NCBI RefSeq assembly: GCF_047123815.1
Contig: NZ_CP138920.1
Location: forward strand, 3,038,001-3,102,000
Origin: Maricaulis sp017643475
GTDB taxonomy: Bacteria > Pseudomonadota > Alphaproteobacteria > Caulobacterales > Maricaulaceae
DNA length: 64,000 nucleotides
Reading direction: 5' to 3'
Below, one piece after another: positions 8,813 through 17,432 of the stretch (position 1 is the first letter of the stretch; the number at the start of each line of letters is the position of its first letter). Under the pieces are notes generated by a model, which was given only the letters and a program-made list of their open reading frames with translations, was not told the origin of the DNA and searched no databases. A program made the translations under genes and the position numbers.

Positions 8813-10291
8813 ATGAAAATCGAATTCGCTTCGGCTGATTCCGTTTCAGGTTCCCAGGCCGTACCGGTCTTTGCCGACTCGACTTTTTCCGCCGCTGCCA
8901 AGGCGATTGATGATGCTTCCGGTGGTGCGCTGTCGCGCGCTGTTGCCGCCAGCCGCTTCACCGGCAAGCCGGGCCAGACCCTGGAAGTGCTGGCGCCAGC
9001 CGGTACGAATGCTGACCGCGTGGTCCTGTTCGGACTGGGCAAACAGGCTGAGCTGAAGGCCAGCGTCATCGAGAAATCCGCTGCGGCTGTGACGTCCAAG
9101 ATACTGCTGTCTGGCGAGACCTCCATCACCATGCGTCTCGACGGTGTGGCGGATGCTGAAGGCGCCGGCCGTGCAGGTCTGGGAGCCCGCATGGCGGCCT
9201 ATCGTTTCGACGAGTATCGCACCAAGCTCACCGACGACAAGAAACCCTCCCTGTCCGGTATGACCATCACCGCTGATAATGTCGCCGCGGCAAATACCGC
9301 CTGGGACAGTTGGGGCGCCGTTGCCGCCGGTGTCGACATGGCGCGTGAAGTGACCAACCTGCCGCCAAACGTTCTCAACCCGGAAACCTATGCCAAGAAG
9401 ATCGAGGGCATGTCCGAACACGGTCTCGAGATCGAGATCCTCGACGAGGCGGCCATGGCCGAGCTGGGCATGGACATGCTTCTGGGTGTGGGCCAGGGCT
9501 CCGAGCATGAAAGTCATATCGCCATCATGAAGTGGAATGGTGGTGCGGAAGGCGAAGCACCGCTGCTTTTCGTTGGCAAGGGGCTGACCTTTGACAGTGG
9601 TGGCATCTCGCTGAAACCGGGTGCTGGCATGGACGAGATGAAGGGCGATATGGGCGGCTCTGCTGCCGTTGTCGGCCTGATGCGTGCTCTCGCAGGCCGC
9701 AAGGCGAATGTGAATGCCATCGGTATCGTCGGCCTGGTCGAGAACATGCCGGACGGCAATGCCCAGCGGCCGGGTGACGTTGTTCGTTCCATGTCTGGCC
9801 AAACGGTGGAGATCCTCAACACCGATGCCGAGGGCCGTCTCGTCCTGGGTGACGTGCTCTGGTATGCCCAGGGGCGTTTCGAGCCGAAGCTGATCATCGA
9901 CCTGGCGACGCTGACGGGTGCCATGCTGATTGCCCTGGGCAATAGCCGTGCAGGTATCTTCTCCAATGACGACACCATTGCCGAGCAGCTGTTCGCGGCG
10001 GGTAACGCGTCGGATGAGCCGGTGTGGCGCATGCCGCTGGGTGCCGATTATGAAAAGCATATCGAGACCAAGAATGCCGATATCAAGAATGTCGGCGAAG
10101 GCCGCCTGGCCGGCTCCATCTCGGCTGCTGAATTCCTGAAATGCTTCGTCAATGAGCGTCCGTGGTGTCACATCGATATCGCCGGTACGGCCATGGGCGG
10201 TATGAAGGACGATCCGCGCCAGCCGAGCTGGGGTACGGGCTGGGGTGTACGTATCCTCGACCGTTTCGTGCGCGACAATTACGAAGGCTGA
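8813..10291 (+). CDS. pepA: Leucyl aminopeptidase (M17 family)
   Basis: A cytosolic two-metal aminopeptidase that removes N-terminal residues from peptides. The 492-residue protein has an N-terminal macro-like domain and a C-terminal catalytic domain. The metal-binding segment KGLTFDSGGISLKPG includes Asp261, and the family signature NTDAEGRL lies at 336-343. A GCGAGG ribosome site precedes the ATG. The gene is divergent from lptF, and a strong hairpin terminator follows 14 bases after its stop, ahead of holC. In some bacteria PepA also binds DNA; nothing here shows whether this one does. Confidence 0.97.
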   Translation: MKIEFASADSVSGSQAVPVFADSTFSAAAKAIDDASGGALSRAVAASRFTGKPGQTLEVLAPAGTNADRVVLFGLGKQAELKASVIEKSAAAVTSKILLSGETSITMRLDGVADAEGAGRAGLGARMAAYRFDEYRTKLTDDKKPSLSGMTITADNVAAANTAWDSWGAVAAGVDMAREVTNLPPNVLNPETYAKKIEGMSEHGLEIEILDEAAMAELGMDMLLGVGQGSEHESHIAIMKWNGGAEGEAPLLFVGKGLTFDSGGISLKPGAGMDEMKGDMGGSAAVVGLMRALAGRKANVNAIGIVGLVENMPDGNAQRPGDVVRSMSGQTVEILNTDAEGRLVLGDVLWYAQGRFEPKLIIDLATLTGAMLIALGNSRAGIFSNDDTIAEQLFAAGNASDEPVWRMPLGADYEKHIETKNADIKNVGEGRLAGSISAAEFLKCFVNERPWCHIDIAGTAMGGMKDDPRQPSWGTGWGVRILDRFVRDNYEG

Positions 10292-10305
10292 CGCCGAACA
10301 GGAGA

Positions 10306-10328
10306 GGGCGGCCACGGCCGCCCTTTTT
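10306..10328 (+). terminator. Rho-independent terminator after pepA
   Basis: GGGCGGCC pairs with GGCCGCCC around a very short loop and is followed by TTTTTCT. It sits between the pepA stop (10291) and the holC ATG (10332), so the U-tract ends only a few bases before the holC start. Confidence 0.85.
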
Positions 10329-10331
10329 CTC

Positions 10332-10799
10332 ATGTCAAATTCCGATCAGGCAGGCGAACTCTGGTTCTACCACCTCGAGCGATCGAGCGTGGAGGAAGTG
10401 CTGCCTGAACTGGTCGAGAAAACCATCGGACGGGGCTGGCGCGCCCTTATCAAGTCTACCGATGAGACCCGATTGAAGGCGCTCGATGCGCTGCTTTGGA
10501 CCTGGCGCGAAGAAAGCTTCACGCCGCATGGCTTGGCCAGCGAGGCTGACGCAGAACGCCAGCCCGTCCTGCTGACCCTGGCTGATGACAACCCGAACGG
10601 CGCACAATGCCTCTTCCTGCTGGATCGGGCCGAGCCGGGGGATTTCAAGGCCTTTGAGCGCACGATCGTGATGTTCGATGGCAATGATGAGAGCGCCGTC
10701 GTTGCAGCGCGCGGGCTCTGGAAGACGGCCAGCGGCGTTGGCGCGAATGTCTCCTACTGGCGTCAGTCCGATGCCGGGCGCTGGGAAAAGAAGGTCTAG
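10332..10799 (+). CDS. holC: DNA polymerase III chi subunit
   Basis: HolC (chi) is the clamp-loader accessory subunit that links the replisome to single-stranded DNA-binding protein. I choose the ATG at 10332 (MSNSDQAGELWFYHLERSSV...) although the frame is open further upstream, because FYHLERSSVEEVLPELVEK aligns with the start of chi proteins. The protein has 155 residues and includes the family's LIKSTDETRLKALDALLW and NPNGAQCLFLLDRAEP segments. pepA-holC is a common bacterial gene pair. Here a terminator hairpin occupies the space where a ribosome site would normally lie, so expression is probably low or depends on read-through or a promoter inside pepA. Confidence 0.92.
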   Translation: MSNSDQAGELWFYHLERSSVEEVLPELVEKTIGRGWRALIKSTDETRLKALDALLWTWREESFTPHGLASEADAERQPVLLTLADDNPNGAQCLFLLDRAEPGDFKAFERTIVMFDGNDESAVVAARGLWKTASGVGANVSYWRQSDAGRWEKKV

Positions 10800-10875
10800 C
10801 CCTGTCCAATTTGTCGCTTGAGCTTCGCTGTATGGACGCTAGGGTGACCGCGTAGTCAGTGCGGGTGAGTGTGAT

Positions 10876-11229
10876 ATGCGGGTCTTGGTCCTGGGATCGG
10901 TTTTGTTTCTGTCGGGATGTTTTGCCACTTCCGGTGAGCCGGCCGGGCAGTCTCCATCTGCAGGTCAGGCGGCAGACGCTCTACCGCCCATGATGCCGGT
11001 CGAGGAGCTTGGCTCATCTGATGTACATCGGCCGATCACCGGTAATTGCGGCATGGAAGACCTGCAGCAATATATCGGCCGCCAGCGAACCTCGGTCTCT
11101 CGTGACGTCCTGCCAACGAATTTCCGTGTGCTTGGACCTGATACGATGACGACCATGGAATACCGGGCCGACCGCCTGACCATCCGTATCGACCGCAATG
11201 ACCGCATAGAGAGCATCACCTGCGGGTAA
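10876..11229 (+). CDS. Lipoprotein with peptidase inhibitor I78-type domain
   Basis: A 117-residue protein with a lipoprotein signal peptide; the lipobox LSGC places the modified Cys at residue 15. The mature part fits the I78 inhibitor pattern: a Cys before QQYIGRQ, then FRVLGPDTMTTMEYRADRL, and a terminal ITCG giving a likely disulfide. Family members resemble small potato-inhibitor-like folds and inhibit serine proteases; the target here is unknown. The start is supported by its position just after the GGGTGAGTG stretch. It lies 22 bases upstream of a secreted protein of unknown function, probably in the same transcript. Confidence 0.75.
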   Translation: MRVLVLGSVLFLSGCFATSGEPAGQSPSAGQAADALPPMMPVEELGSSDVHRPITGNCGMEDLQQYIGRQRTSVSRDVLPTNFRVLGPDTMTTMEYRADRLTIRIDRNDRIESITCG

Positions 11230-11251
11230 GTTATTTTTCTGGGGGAATATT

Positions 11252-11983
11252 ATGTTTCAATTAGTTGCTGGGCTGGCTGCTGCCAGCCTGTTTGTTCAGG
11301 ACGGAACTGAGTCGAGTGAAGAGCAGGAAGTGGATCCGGCCGCTGCTGTTGTGGAGATGTCGTCGACGCCTGTTGCCGCTGAACTAGATACACGCCCGAT
11401 TTCGGAGCGGGGTGAGGAAATCGAGTTTCGCCAGCGTTTCCGCAGCTGGTCACTGGGAGATATGTCTGGACGTCTGTCGCGACGGACAACGTCATCTAAT
11501 ATCCTCGGTCTCAGACGTGGCCAGAGCTCAAGGGTGACCCTCACTGTCAACAATGGTGCGTATGAAGACAATCCGCTGACAATTACCTGTTCCGCGCGCG
11601 AAGTATCACTCGGGCTGGAGTGGATCGCGAGATTGGATCGGGACGAACTGGTGTACGGATGCAGTTTCGAGCAGGACGGTCAAGAAACTGACGCGGTGTT
11701 CGAGATGGTTCTCGGTGGCGGTCTCATGGGGCGAGGTGATCGAGCTGGAGAGTATCGGAGTGGAGACACTGTTCTACGCTTTCAGAATAGAGAAGGAAGC
11801 GGAGGGCTGATGTCATCAATGATGCCTGACATGTCAGTTTATCAAGGCGAACTCGAAGTGGGCGCTCTTGATCCGGGCATGATGAGTTATGACGTTTGGG
11901 TAGTACGGGAGCCCGGAGCGGTGCGTGAGCACACAACTATTGTGCTTGCAATACTGGCGACCTACACGGAGCCGGGAAACTAG
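11252..11983 (+). CDS. Probable secreted protein, function unknown
   Basis: I do not recognise this 243-residue protein. It has a short hydrophobic N-terminus (MFQLVAGLAAASLFVQ) that could act as a signal peptide, then an acidic, alanine-rich linker, then a beta-rich region without clear motifs. Two cysteines (in LTITCSAREV and VYGCSFEQDG) could form a disulfide in the periplasm. A GGGGGAAT ribosome site precedes the ATG. It follows the I78-type lipoprotein by 22 bases and is followed by a strong terminator, so the two small genes form a separate envelope-protein unit. Confidence 0.65.
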   Translation: MFQLVAGLAAASLFVQDGTESSEEQEVDPAAAVVEMSSTPVAAELDTRPISERGEEIEFRQRFRSWSLGDMSGRLSRRTTSSNILGLRRGQSSRVTLTVNNGAYEDNPLTITCSAREVSLGLEWIARLDRDELVYGCSFEQDGQETDAVFEMVLGGGLMGRGDRAGEYRSGDTVLRFQNREGSGGLMSSMMPDMSVYQGELEVGALDPGMMSYDVWVVREPGAVREHTTIVLAILATYTEPGN

Positions 11984-12010
11984 CCGGGTTTCGGCTGAAG
12001 TGATTTGCGG

Positions 12011-12041
12011 CCCCGCTTTTGGTAAGCGGGGTCGTTTTCTT
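12011..12041 (+). terminator. Rho-independent terminator
   Basis: CCCCGCTT pairs with AAGCGGGG around a five-base loop, followed by a T-rich stretch. It ends the transcript of the two small envelope genes before the oppositely oriented hydrolase-caspase gene. Confidence 0.85.
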
Positions 12042-12085
12042 ATCTCGGGCTTGGGGGGCGCTTCGACTTGCGTCCAGCGCCAAGA

Positions 12086-13858
12086 TCAGGAGATCCAGGG
12101 GATGGTCCTGGATAGTGCCTGGCTTGGGCCCAGGATTTGCGGCGTCTGGTCGTAATCCAGTTCGGCCAGGTGTTTGCGCACCTGAGCGACAAGCTCATGG
12201 AAGTTTGGGGGTGCCTTGCCCCGATATCGGCGCAACAGGGTCGCCAGAGAATAAGTGAAGGCCCCGTAGCTGGTGACACCGTGGCGGTATTCATAGGCAT
12301 ATTGGTTTTCCGCACAGGCCTCGATGATCAGCGGCAGATAGGGCCCCGGCAAATAGGCTGACGTGTCCTTGCTGGCTTCATAGTCGCGGGCACTGGTCTG
12401 GCGCAGCATGCCACTGCGACCGAGCCGTGCAACGGCCCCATCGAGACCGAAATATTGTCTGCTGACATCGCTGTCTTCGGACCAATCGGTGTTGAGGGGC
12501 TTGAAGGCGCGCGGAACCCACATTTCACGCTTGCTGTCCCAGCGGATCTCTCGGTGACGGATATCATCCGGCGGCGAAATACCCTTCGCTTTGCGGCTGC
12601 CATCACGGTGCATGCTGCCGGCATGACAGCAGTCAAAGATCAGGCCCAGCTGAACCTCATAGGGCAGCTGGCTGTAGAATTGCTGGATCTGTTTGTCTGT
12701 TACTGCGGTGTCCGCAGACCAGGCGAAATCCCAGGGCACCAGGCATTCCAGGTGATGATCCGGTTCGGTGCTTGGCCCGTATTCGGGGATCTGGGCACCA
12801 TGCCCGCTGAAATAGAAGATCCGCTCGTCGCCGGGCTGTGGATCATCCACGAGCCATTCCAGTCGTTCCAGTATCCCGTCCGTCGTTGCCCGGCTGTCCA
12901 GGCAGACATGGATATCCGCCGCATCGAAACCGCATTCCTGGAGCACGGAACTCATCAGGAACACATCATTCACACAGCCTTCCAGGCGGCTGGCCTCATC
13001 CGGATAGTCATTGATGCCGACAAGTACAGCACGTTTGCTGGTCTTTGACTTGGTCTTTGCACTCCTGCGAGCGGACCCGAATCTGCGCGTGGCGCGGTAG
13101 ACGCCGTCACCGAGCAGGCCAGCTGCGAGCGGGTTCCAGAACTGTTCAATCGCCACGCTGTGTCCCAGATATCCCGAACCTGAGTGGTCACCGACGCCGT
13201 CATCATCGAAGGGGGTTTCCAGCTGCAGGAAATTGTCGGCTTCAGGTAGTCTGATCTGTGCCGTGAAGACATCATCATGACGATTGTAGAAATGCCGCCA
13301 GGTCTTCACCGCAAGCGGGGTGACCCGGCCGTTGGTCAGATTGCCGACCACAAAAGGATTGCCGATCTGGGAACCGATGGTGACGTAGTTGATCCGGGAC
13401 AACAGCTCGGCGATATCACCCTCGCGGGCGCTGGGGTGGGAGAAGGCGTTGTAGCTGACAAGCGAGCCCAGGCTGTGGGCAATGACGACTTCAGGTTTGT
13501 GTTCACGAAGGCGGTCATGCAGCCAGTCGCGGCTACTTTGCTGGAATTCCCTGTCCTCGACCCAGGCGACAACATAGCCCGCCGTCCAGCGCGCCTTGTC
13601 CTTCAGATCACCTATTTTACCGCGCGCGCGACGCGGCCGGATCGCGCTCGAGGCGAGTTTCCAGACGGCTTTTGCAATGTCCCAGCCGCTGATATCGATC
13701 TCTTCGAAAATCGGGTCATAGGTCTCGAAAATGATTTCGAGCGGACGCTCACTCCCGGTCGGGTAGGCGGCCTCGATGGCCGTGCGCCATTCCTCGTGCC
13801 AGCCATTATCCCTGTGGTCGCCGAGACCATGCACACACAAGATGCGTATCGGATCCAT
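12086..13858 (-). CDS. Alpha/beta-hydrolase fused to a caspase-like (metacaspase) domain
   Basis: A 590-residue two-domain protein without a signal peptide. The N-terminal half (about 1-260) starts MDPIRILCVHGLGDHRDNGW, the opening of a lipase/esterase-like hydrolase, and carries a nucleophile elbow AHSLGS (Ser129). The C-terminal half (about 275-590) is a C14-type caspase domain: RAVLVGINDYPD, the catalytic His in FYFSGHGAQ (His353) and the catalytic Cys in IFDCCHAGS (Cys411). The ATG at 13858 is chosen over the upstream 13906 because it follows an AGGAG site. It lies 72 bases downstream of the ABC-F gene. Caspase-like domains occur in bacterial signalling and immunity proteins; the role and substrate here are unknown. 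Confidence 0.85.
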   Translation of the reverse strand: MDPIRILCVHGLGDHRDNGWHEEWRTAIEAAYPTGSERPLEIIFETYDPIFEEIDISGWDIAKAVWKLASSAIRPRRARGKIGDLKDKARWTAGYVVAWVEDREFQQSSRDWLHDRLREHKPEVVIAHSLGSLVSYNAFSHPSAREGDIAELLSRINYVTIGSQIGNPFVVGNLTNGRVTPLAVKTWRHFYNRHDDVFTAQIRLPEADNFLQLETPFDDDGVGDHSGSGYLGHSVAIEQFWNPLAAGLLGDGVYRATRRFGSARRSAKTKSKTSKRAVLVGINDYPDEASRLEGCVNDVFLMSSVLQECGFDAADIHVCLDSRATTDGILERLEWLVDDPQPGDERIFYFSGHGAQIPEYGPSTEPDHHLECLVPWDFAWSADTAVTDKQIQQFYSQLPYEVQLGLIFDCCHAGSMHRDGSRKAKGISPPDDIRHREIRWDSKREMWVPRAFKPLNTDWSEDSDVSRQYFGLDGAVARLGRSGMLRQTSARDYEASKDTSAYLPGPYLPLIIEACAENQYAYEYRHGVTSYGAFTYSLATLLRRYRGKAPPNFHELVAQVRKHLAELDYDQTPQILGPSQALSRTIPWIS

Positions 13859-13930
13859 CTCGTTCTCCTCTCCCTTTGGTGCCGCCGGAACGGTATTTCG
13901 CCCCAAGGGGGAGGTGCAAGGTAAATTCGA

Positions 13931-15817
13931 TCACAAGTTGTTTTTCTGGGCTTCCTCGAGTTTCTCTTCCGCTTCCAGCCATTTTGTTTCGGCCGCATCG
14001 ATCAGTTCGACGGCCTTTGCGCGTTTGATCTGGAGGTCGGTCGCGGTTTGCGGATCCTTTTCGTAGAGGCCGGGCGTTGCGAGCCCCTTGTCGATCACAT
14101 CAAGCACGCCGCGCAGGCGATCACTTTCCTTCTCCCACCGCGCCACTTCATCACGCAGGGGTTTAAGCAGTTTACGTTGCTCGGCCGCGGATCGGCGCGC
14201 GACAGATTTTTCATCCGTTGCGACGCTTTTCTTGCCGGAGCTTTCTTTAGCGCCACGCCCCAGCAGAGACTGACGGTAGGTCTCGATATCCTCGCCATAG
14301 GGCGTGACAGTTCCGTCCCCGACCAGCCAGAGCCGGTCAACGCAGGCCTCGATCAGATAGCGGTCGTGGGAGATGAGAACGACAGCGCCCTCGTAATTGT
14401 TGATCGCATTGATCAGCTCGGCGCGACTGTCCATGTCCAGGTGGTTGGTCGGCTCGTCGAGGATCAGGAGGTGTGGTCCGTCGAAGGTGATCAGATTGAA
14501 TAGTAGACGGGCTTTCTCGCCACCGGACAGTGATTTCGCCGGTGTTTCCTGGCGATCGCCGGGCAGGCCGAACGTGGCCAGGCGGGCACGGCGCTGTGCC
14601 TCGGTTGCGTCCTCCATGCGCTCGACGACGTGCTGATAGGCCGAGACTTCCGGCGACAGCATGTCGATCTGGTGCTGGGCGAAGTAAGCGATCTGCAACT
14701 TCTTGTGCTTGCGCAGGAAACCGTCCTGCGGATCCAGCTTGTCACAGAGCAGTTTCGCCATGGTCGACTTGCCGGCGCCATTGCGACCGAGAATGCCGAT
14801 GCGATCATCCGGATCGATATTCAGGTTCACATCGCGCAGGATGTGTTTGCCCGGCTCATACCCCGCTTTGAGGTCCAGCATGCGGATGATAGGCGGGGCC
14901 ATGCGGCGCTGGGGATTGGGAAACTCGAAGGGCGCGACCGGGTCGTCTACGATTGTGGCGACGGGTTTCATGCGCTCGAGCATCTTCACCCGCGACTGCG
15001 CCTGTTTCGCCTTTGACGCCTTGGCCTTGAACCGGTCCACGAAGGACTGGAGATGACGGCGCTGGGCTTCCTGCTTTTCCAGCAATTTCATCTGCAGGCG
15101 CTGTTTCTCGCGCAGGGCCTTTTCGAAATCATCATAGCCGCCTTCATAGACGCTGATCTTGGCGTCCTTGAGGTGGGCGATCTTGTTGACGGCACCATTG
15201 AGCAGGTCGCGGTCGTGGGAGATCAGCAACACCGCCCCGGGGAAAGTGCGCAGATAGGCCTGAAGCCACATCACGCCTTCCAGGTCGAGATAGTTGGTCG
15301 GCTCGTCGAGCAGCAGCAGGTCCGGTCGCGCAAACAGGGTCGCTGCCAGGGCCACTCGCATGCGCCATCCGCCCGAGAACTCCTTGCACGGTCGACGCTG
15401 AGCCTCGCCGGAAAAACCCAGACCGGACAGGATAGAGCCTGCACGGGCTTCGGCAGAGTGGGCCTCGATATCGGCCAGACGGGTCTGGATCTCGGCAATC
15501 CGGTTCGGCTCGGTTGCCGTCTCCGCTTCTTCCAGCAGAGATGCACGCTCGAGATCAGCGGCCAGGACGACATCCATCAGCGTTTCATCGCCAGAGGGGA
15601 CTTCCTGGGCGACCCAGCCCACACGTGCGCCCTTCTTGATACTGGTATCGCCGCTTTCCGGCGAGGCTTCGCCGCGGATCAGGCGGAACAGGGTCGACTT
15701 GCCGGTGCCATTGCGCCCGACAAGACCCATCTTGGCCTTGCCGCGAAGCGCAAAGGTCGCCTTGTCGAACAGGACCCGGCCTTCAATCCGGTAGGTGAGA
15801 TCATTGACGTGCAACAT
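13931..15817 (-). CDS. ABC-F family ATPase (Uup/YheS-like)
   Basis: A soluble 628-residue protein with two ABC ATPase domains and no membrane segments, as in ABC-F factors that act on the ribosome. Walker A motifs GRNGTGKST (first domain) and GRNGAGKST (second) are intact. So are signature motifs such as LSGGEKARL and Walker B motifs LLLDEPTNYLDLEG and LILDEPTNHLDMDS. A charged linker and a Lys/Glu-rich C-terminal coiled coil follow. I place the start at 15817 (MLHVNDLTYRIEGR...), where homology begins, although the frame stays open to 16600. Which ABC-F subgroup it belongs to cannot be settled by eye. Confidence 0.93.
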   Translation of the reverse strand: MLHVNDLTYRIEGRVLFDKATFALRGKAKMGLVGRNGTGKSTLFRLIRGEASPESGDTSIKKGARVGWVAQEVPSGDETLMDVVLAADLERASLLEEAETATEPNRIAEIQTRLADIEAHSAEARAGSILSGLGFSGEAQRRPCKEFSGGWRMRVALAATLFARPDLLLLDEPTNYLDLEGVMWLQAYLRTFPGAVLLISHDRDLLNGAVNKIAHLKDAKISVYEGGYDDFEKALREKQRLQMKLLEKQEAQRRHLQSFVDRFKAKASKAKQAQSRVKMLERMKPVATIVDDPVAPFEFPNPQRRMAPPIIRMLDLKAGYEPGKHILRDVNLNIDPDDRIGILGRNGAGKSTMAKLLCDKLDPQDGFLRKHKKLQIAYFAQHQIDMLSPEVSAYQHVVERMEDATEAQRRARLATFGLPGDRQETPAKSLSGGEKARLLFNLITFDGPHLLILDEPTNHLDMDSRAELINAINNYEGAVVLISHDRYLIEACVDRLWLVGDGTVTPYGEDIETYRQSLLGRGAKESSGKKSVATDEKSVARRSAAEQRKLLKPLRDEVARWEKESDRLRGVLDVIDKGLATPGLYEKDPQTATDLQIKRAKAVELIDAAETKWLEAEEKLEEAQKNNL

Positions 15818-15952
15818 GGGAGAGGCGGTGTAGGCCGCAGCGCGGAGAAGGGCAAGAGAGGTGATTATTCGACAGATTGTCCCGGTCATAGCGTTAGTGT
15901 TACACTTGTAGACAGTGCTGCTTTGCGCTATCCGGTTCAAATGCTGGGGGGC

Positions 15953-16738
15953 ATGAAAACTGGACCAAGAAGAATGATTGTAAAAATTGGTACGAGCCTT
16001 GGACTGGCGGTCTTGTCGCTGACGACCGCCATCGAACTGACGGCCGAAACCGCCACAGTCTCTCACAGGGACGAGATCCGCAATCTCAATGTGAGTTACC
16101 AGGGCAGCGAGGAGCAGACTTTCTCTGCGAGTGAGAAGGCGGCGATCGAGGCGATCCTCTCTGATACCTATGAGCAGGTGAAATCCATCTACCCGGATCT
16201 CGCCAACGAGGTCAGCGTATCTGTGCGCACGCTGGCGCGCGATCTGACCATGGTGGGACATGTGACTGGCATGGCTGCGGCGCCCGGGCGGATCGTGATC
16301 ATGATTTCCAGCCTGCATCCGGAAAACCTCGAGGTCGCTGCGCGTGATGGGCTCGCCGGGACTTTTGCCCACGAGCTGCATCATTTGCGCCGTGGTTGGA
16401 CGATTGAGGGCAATCACTACGGCCCCGGTATCCAGATCGCGACGATCAATGAGGGCCTGGCGGTCATATTCGCGGAATCGATCACCGGTGTTTCCAAGCC
16501 GGGCAATATGCAGCCCGACGAACCAACATCGCTGGAGTGGGCGCGGGAAATCCGCGAGCTGCCTGTGGATGCGGATTACGGCACCTGGATGTTCCAGCAT
16601 CCCGATGGCCGGATGGGCGTGGGCTATCGCACCGGACGTTTCCTGGTGCAGCGCGCGATGGAGAATTCCGGCCTGGATATCGTGGCGCTGTCAGAGCACA
16701 CGCCGGACGAGATCTGGGCGTGGGCCGATGTGGAGTAG
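15953..16738 (+). CDS. Predicted secreted zinc protease (DUF2268-like)
   Basis: A 261-residue protein with a probable signal peptide or N-terminal anchor (residues 8-30) and a metalloprotease motif AHELHHLRRGW (His140, Glu141, His144). It is followed by INEGLAVIFAES, where Glu167 is a likely third zinc ligand; this arrangement is that of DUF2268 predicted Zn-dependent proteases. Three in-frame ATGs are possible (15941, 15953, 15974); 15953 has the GGGGGG ribosome site at the right distance. It is divergent from the ABC-F gene over about 135 bases. The substrate is unknown. Confidence 0.8.
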   Translation: MKTGPRRMIVKIGTSLGLAVLSLTTAIELTAETATVSHRDEIRNLNVSYQGSEEQTFSASEKAAIEAILSDTYEQVKSIYPDLANEVSVSVRTLARDLTMVGHVTGMAAAPGRIVIMISSLHPENLEVAARDGLAGTFAHELHHLRRGWTIEGNHYGPGIQIATINEGLAVIFAESITGVSKPGNMQPDEPTSLEWAREIRELPVDADYGTWMFQHPDGRMGVGYRTGRFLVQRAMENSGLDIVALSEHTPDEIWAWADVE

Positions 16739-16749
16739 GTCAGCTTTGA

Positions 16750-16780
16750 GGCGGTGTACTGTCACACCGCTTCCCTTTCC
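16750..16780 (+). terminator. Possible weak terminator after the DUF2268 gene
   Basis: GCGGTGT pairs with ACACCGC around a six-base loop just after the stop codon, followed by a mixed C/T tract rather than a pure T run. About 15 bases later CGCTATAAG resembles a Caulobacter-type -10 element and could belong to the ndk promoter. Confidence 0.4.
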
Positions 16781-16866
16781 CCACATCCCCCGCTATAAGC
16801 CGCGCGAATCCTGATGCCTCGGCTGTGCTCGAGGTGATGACACACTCGAGTTCAAGGAAACCCGTC

Positions 16867-17289
16867 ATGGCGACCCAACGCACTTTCTCTATCATCAAGC
16901 CGGACGCAACCAAGCGTAACCTGACCGGTAAAATCATTGCCAAGTTCGAGGACGCCGGTCTGCGCATCGTTGCATCCAAGCGCATCCACATGACGCGCGA
17001 ACAGGCTGAAGGCTTCTACGCCGTGCACAAAGAACGTCCGTTCTTTGGCGAGCTGGTTGATTTCATGATCTCCGAGCCGGTTGTTGTACAGGTTCTGGAA
17101 GGTGAAGACGCCATCGCGAAAAACCGCGAAGTCATGGGCGCCACCAACCCGGCCGAAGCTGCTGACGGCACGATCCGCAAGGAATTTGCCCTGTCCATCG
17201 GCGAAAACTCCGTACACGGTTCCGACGCTCCGGAAACCGCTGCTGAAGAGATCAAGTTCTTCTTCACGGACGCCGAGATTGTTGGCTAA
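16867..17289 (+). CDS. ndk: Nucleoside diphosphate kinase
   Basis: A 140-residue enzyme that equalises nucleoside di- and triphosphate pools through a phospho-histidine intermediate. RTFSIIKPDATKRNLTGKI opens the protein. The catalytic His lies in the conserved NSVHGSDAPETA segment, and FFTDAEIVG ends it normally. The ATG at 16867 fits the family N-terminus; the frame open to 16825 adds residues not found in Ndk. A strong terminator follows the stop, so ndk is probably monocistronic. Confidence 0.98.
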   Translation: MATQRTFSIIKPDATKRNLTGKIIAKFEDAGLRIVASKRIHMTREQAEGFYAVHKERPFFGELVDFMISEPVVVQVLEGEDAIAKNREVMGATNPAEAADGTIRKEFALSIGENSVHGSDAPETAAEEIKFFFTDAEIVG

Positions 17290-17329
17290 GCCAATCTGAG
17301 CTCCGAATATCGAAATTCATGAAAGCAAG

Positions 17330-17363
17330 CGGCTCGCAAATTGTTGCGGGCCGTTTCTTTTTT
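17330..17363 (+). terminator. Rho-independent terminator after ndk
   Basis: CGGCTCGCA pairs with TGCGGGCCG (one G-T wobble) and is followed by TTTCTTTTTT. Confidence 0.9.
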
Positions 17364-17432
17364 GCGCTATTCGTGAATTGCGTGAGACGATCATGCTCCC
17401 CACATTGCGCTTCCAGTGTTGAGGAGTGAGTG

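Noticed and set aside
8846..10333. A 495-codon open frame antisense to pepA
   Set aside because: It mirrors the pepA codon pattern in a GC-rich gene, has no recognisable domain, and pepA is fully supported by its motifs.
15053..15952. In-frame upstream extension of the DUF2268 protease
   Set aside because: The frame stays open across the ABC-F gene on the other strand, but only residues from about 15953 on resemble a signal peptide plus protease.
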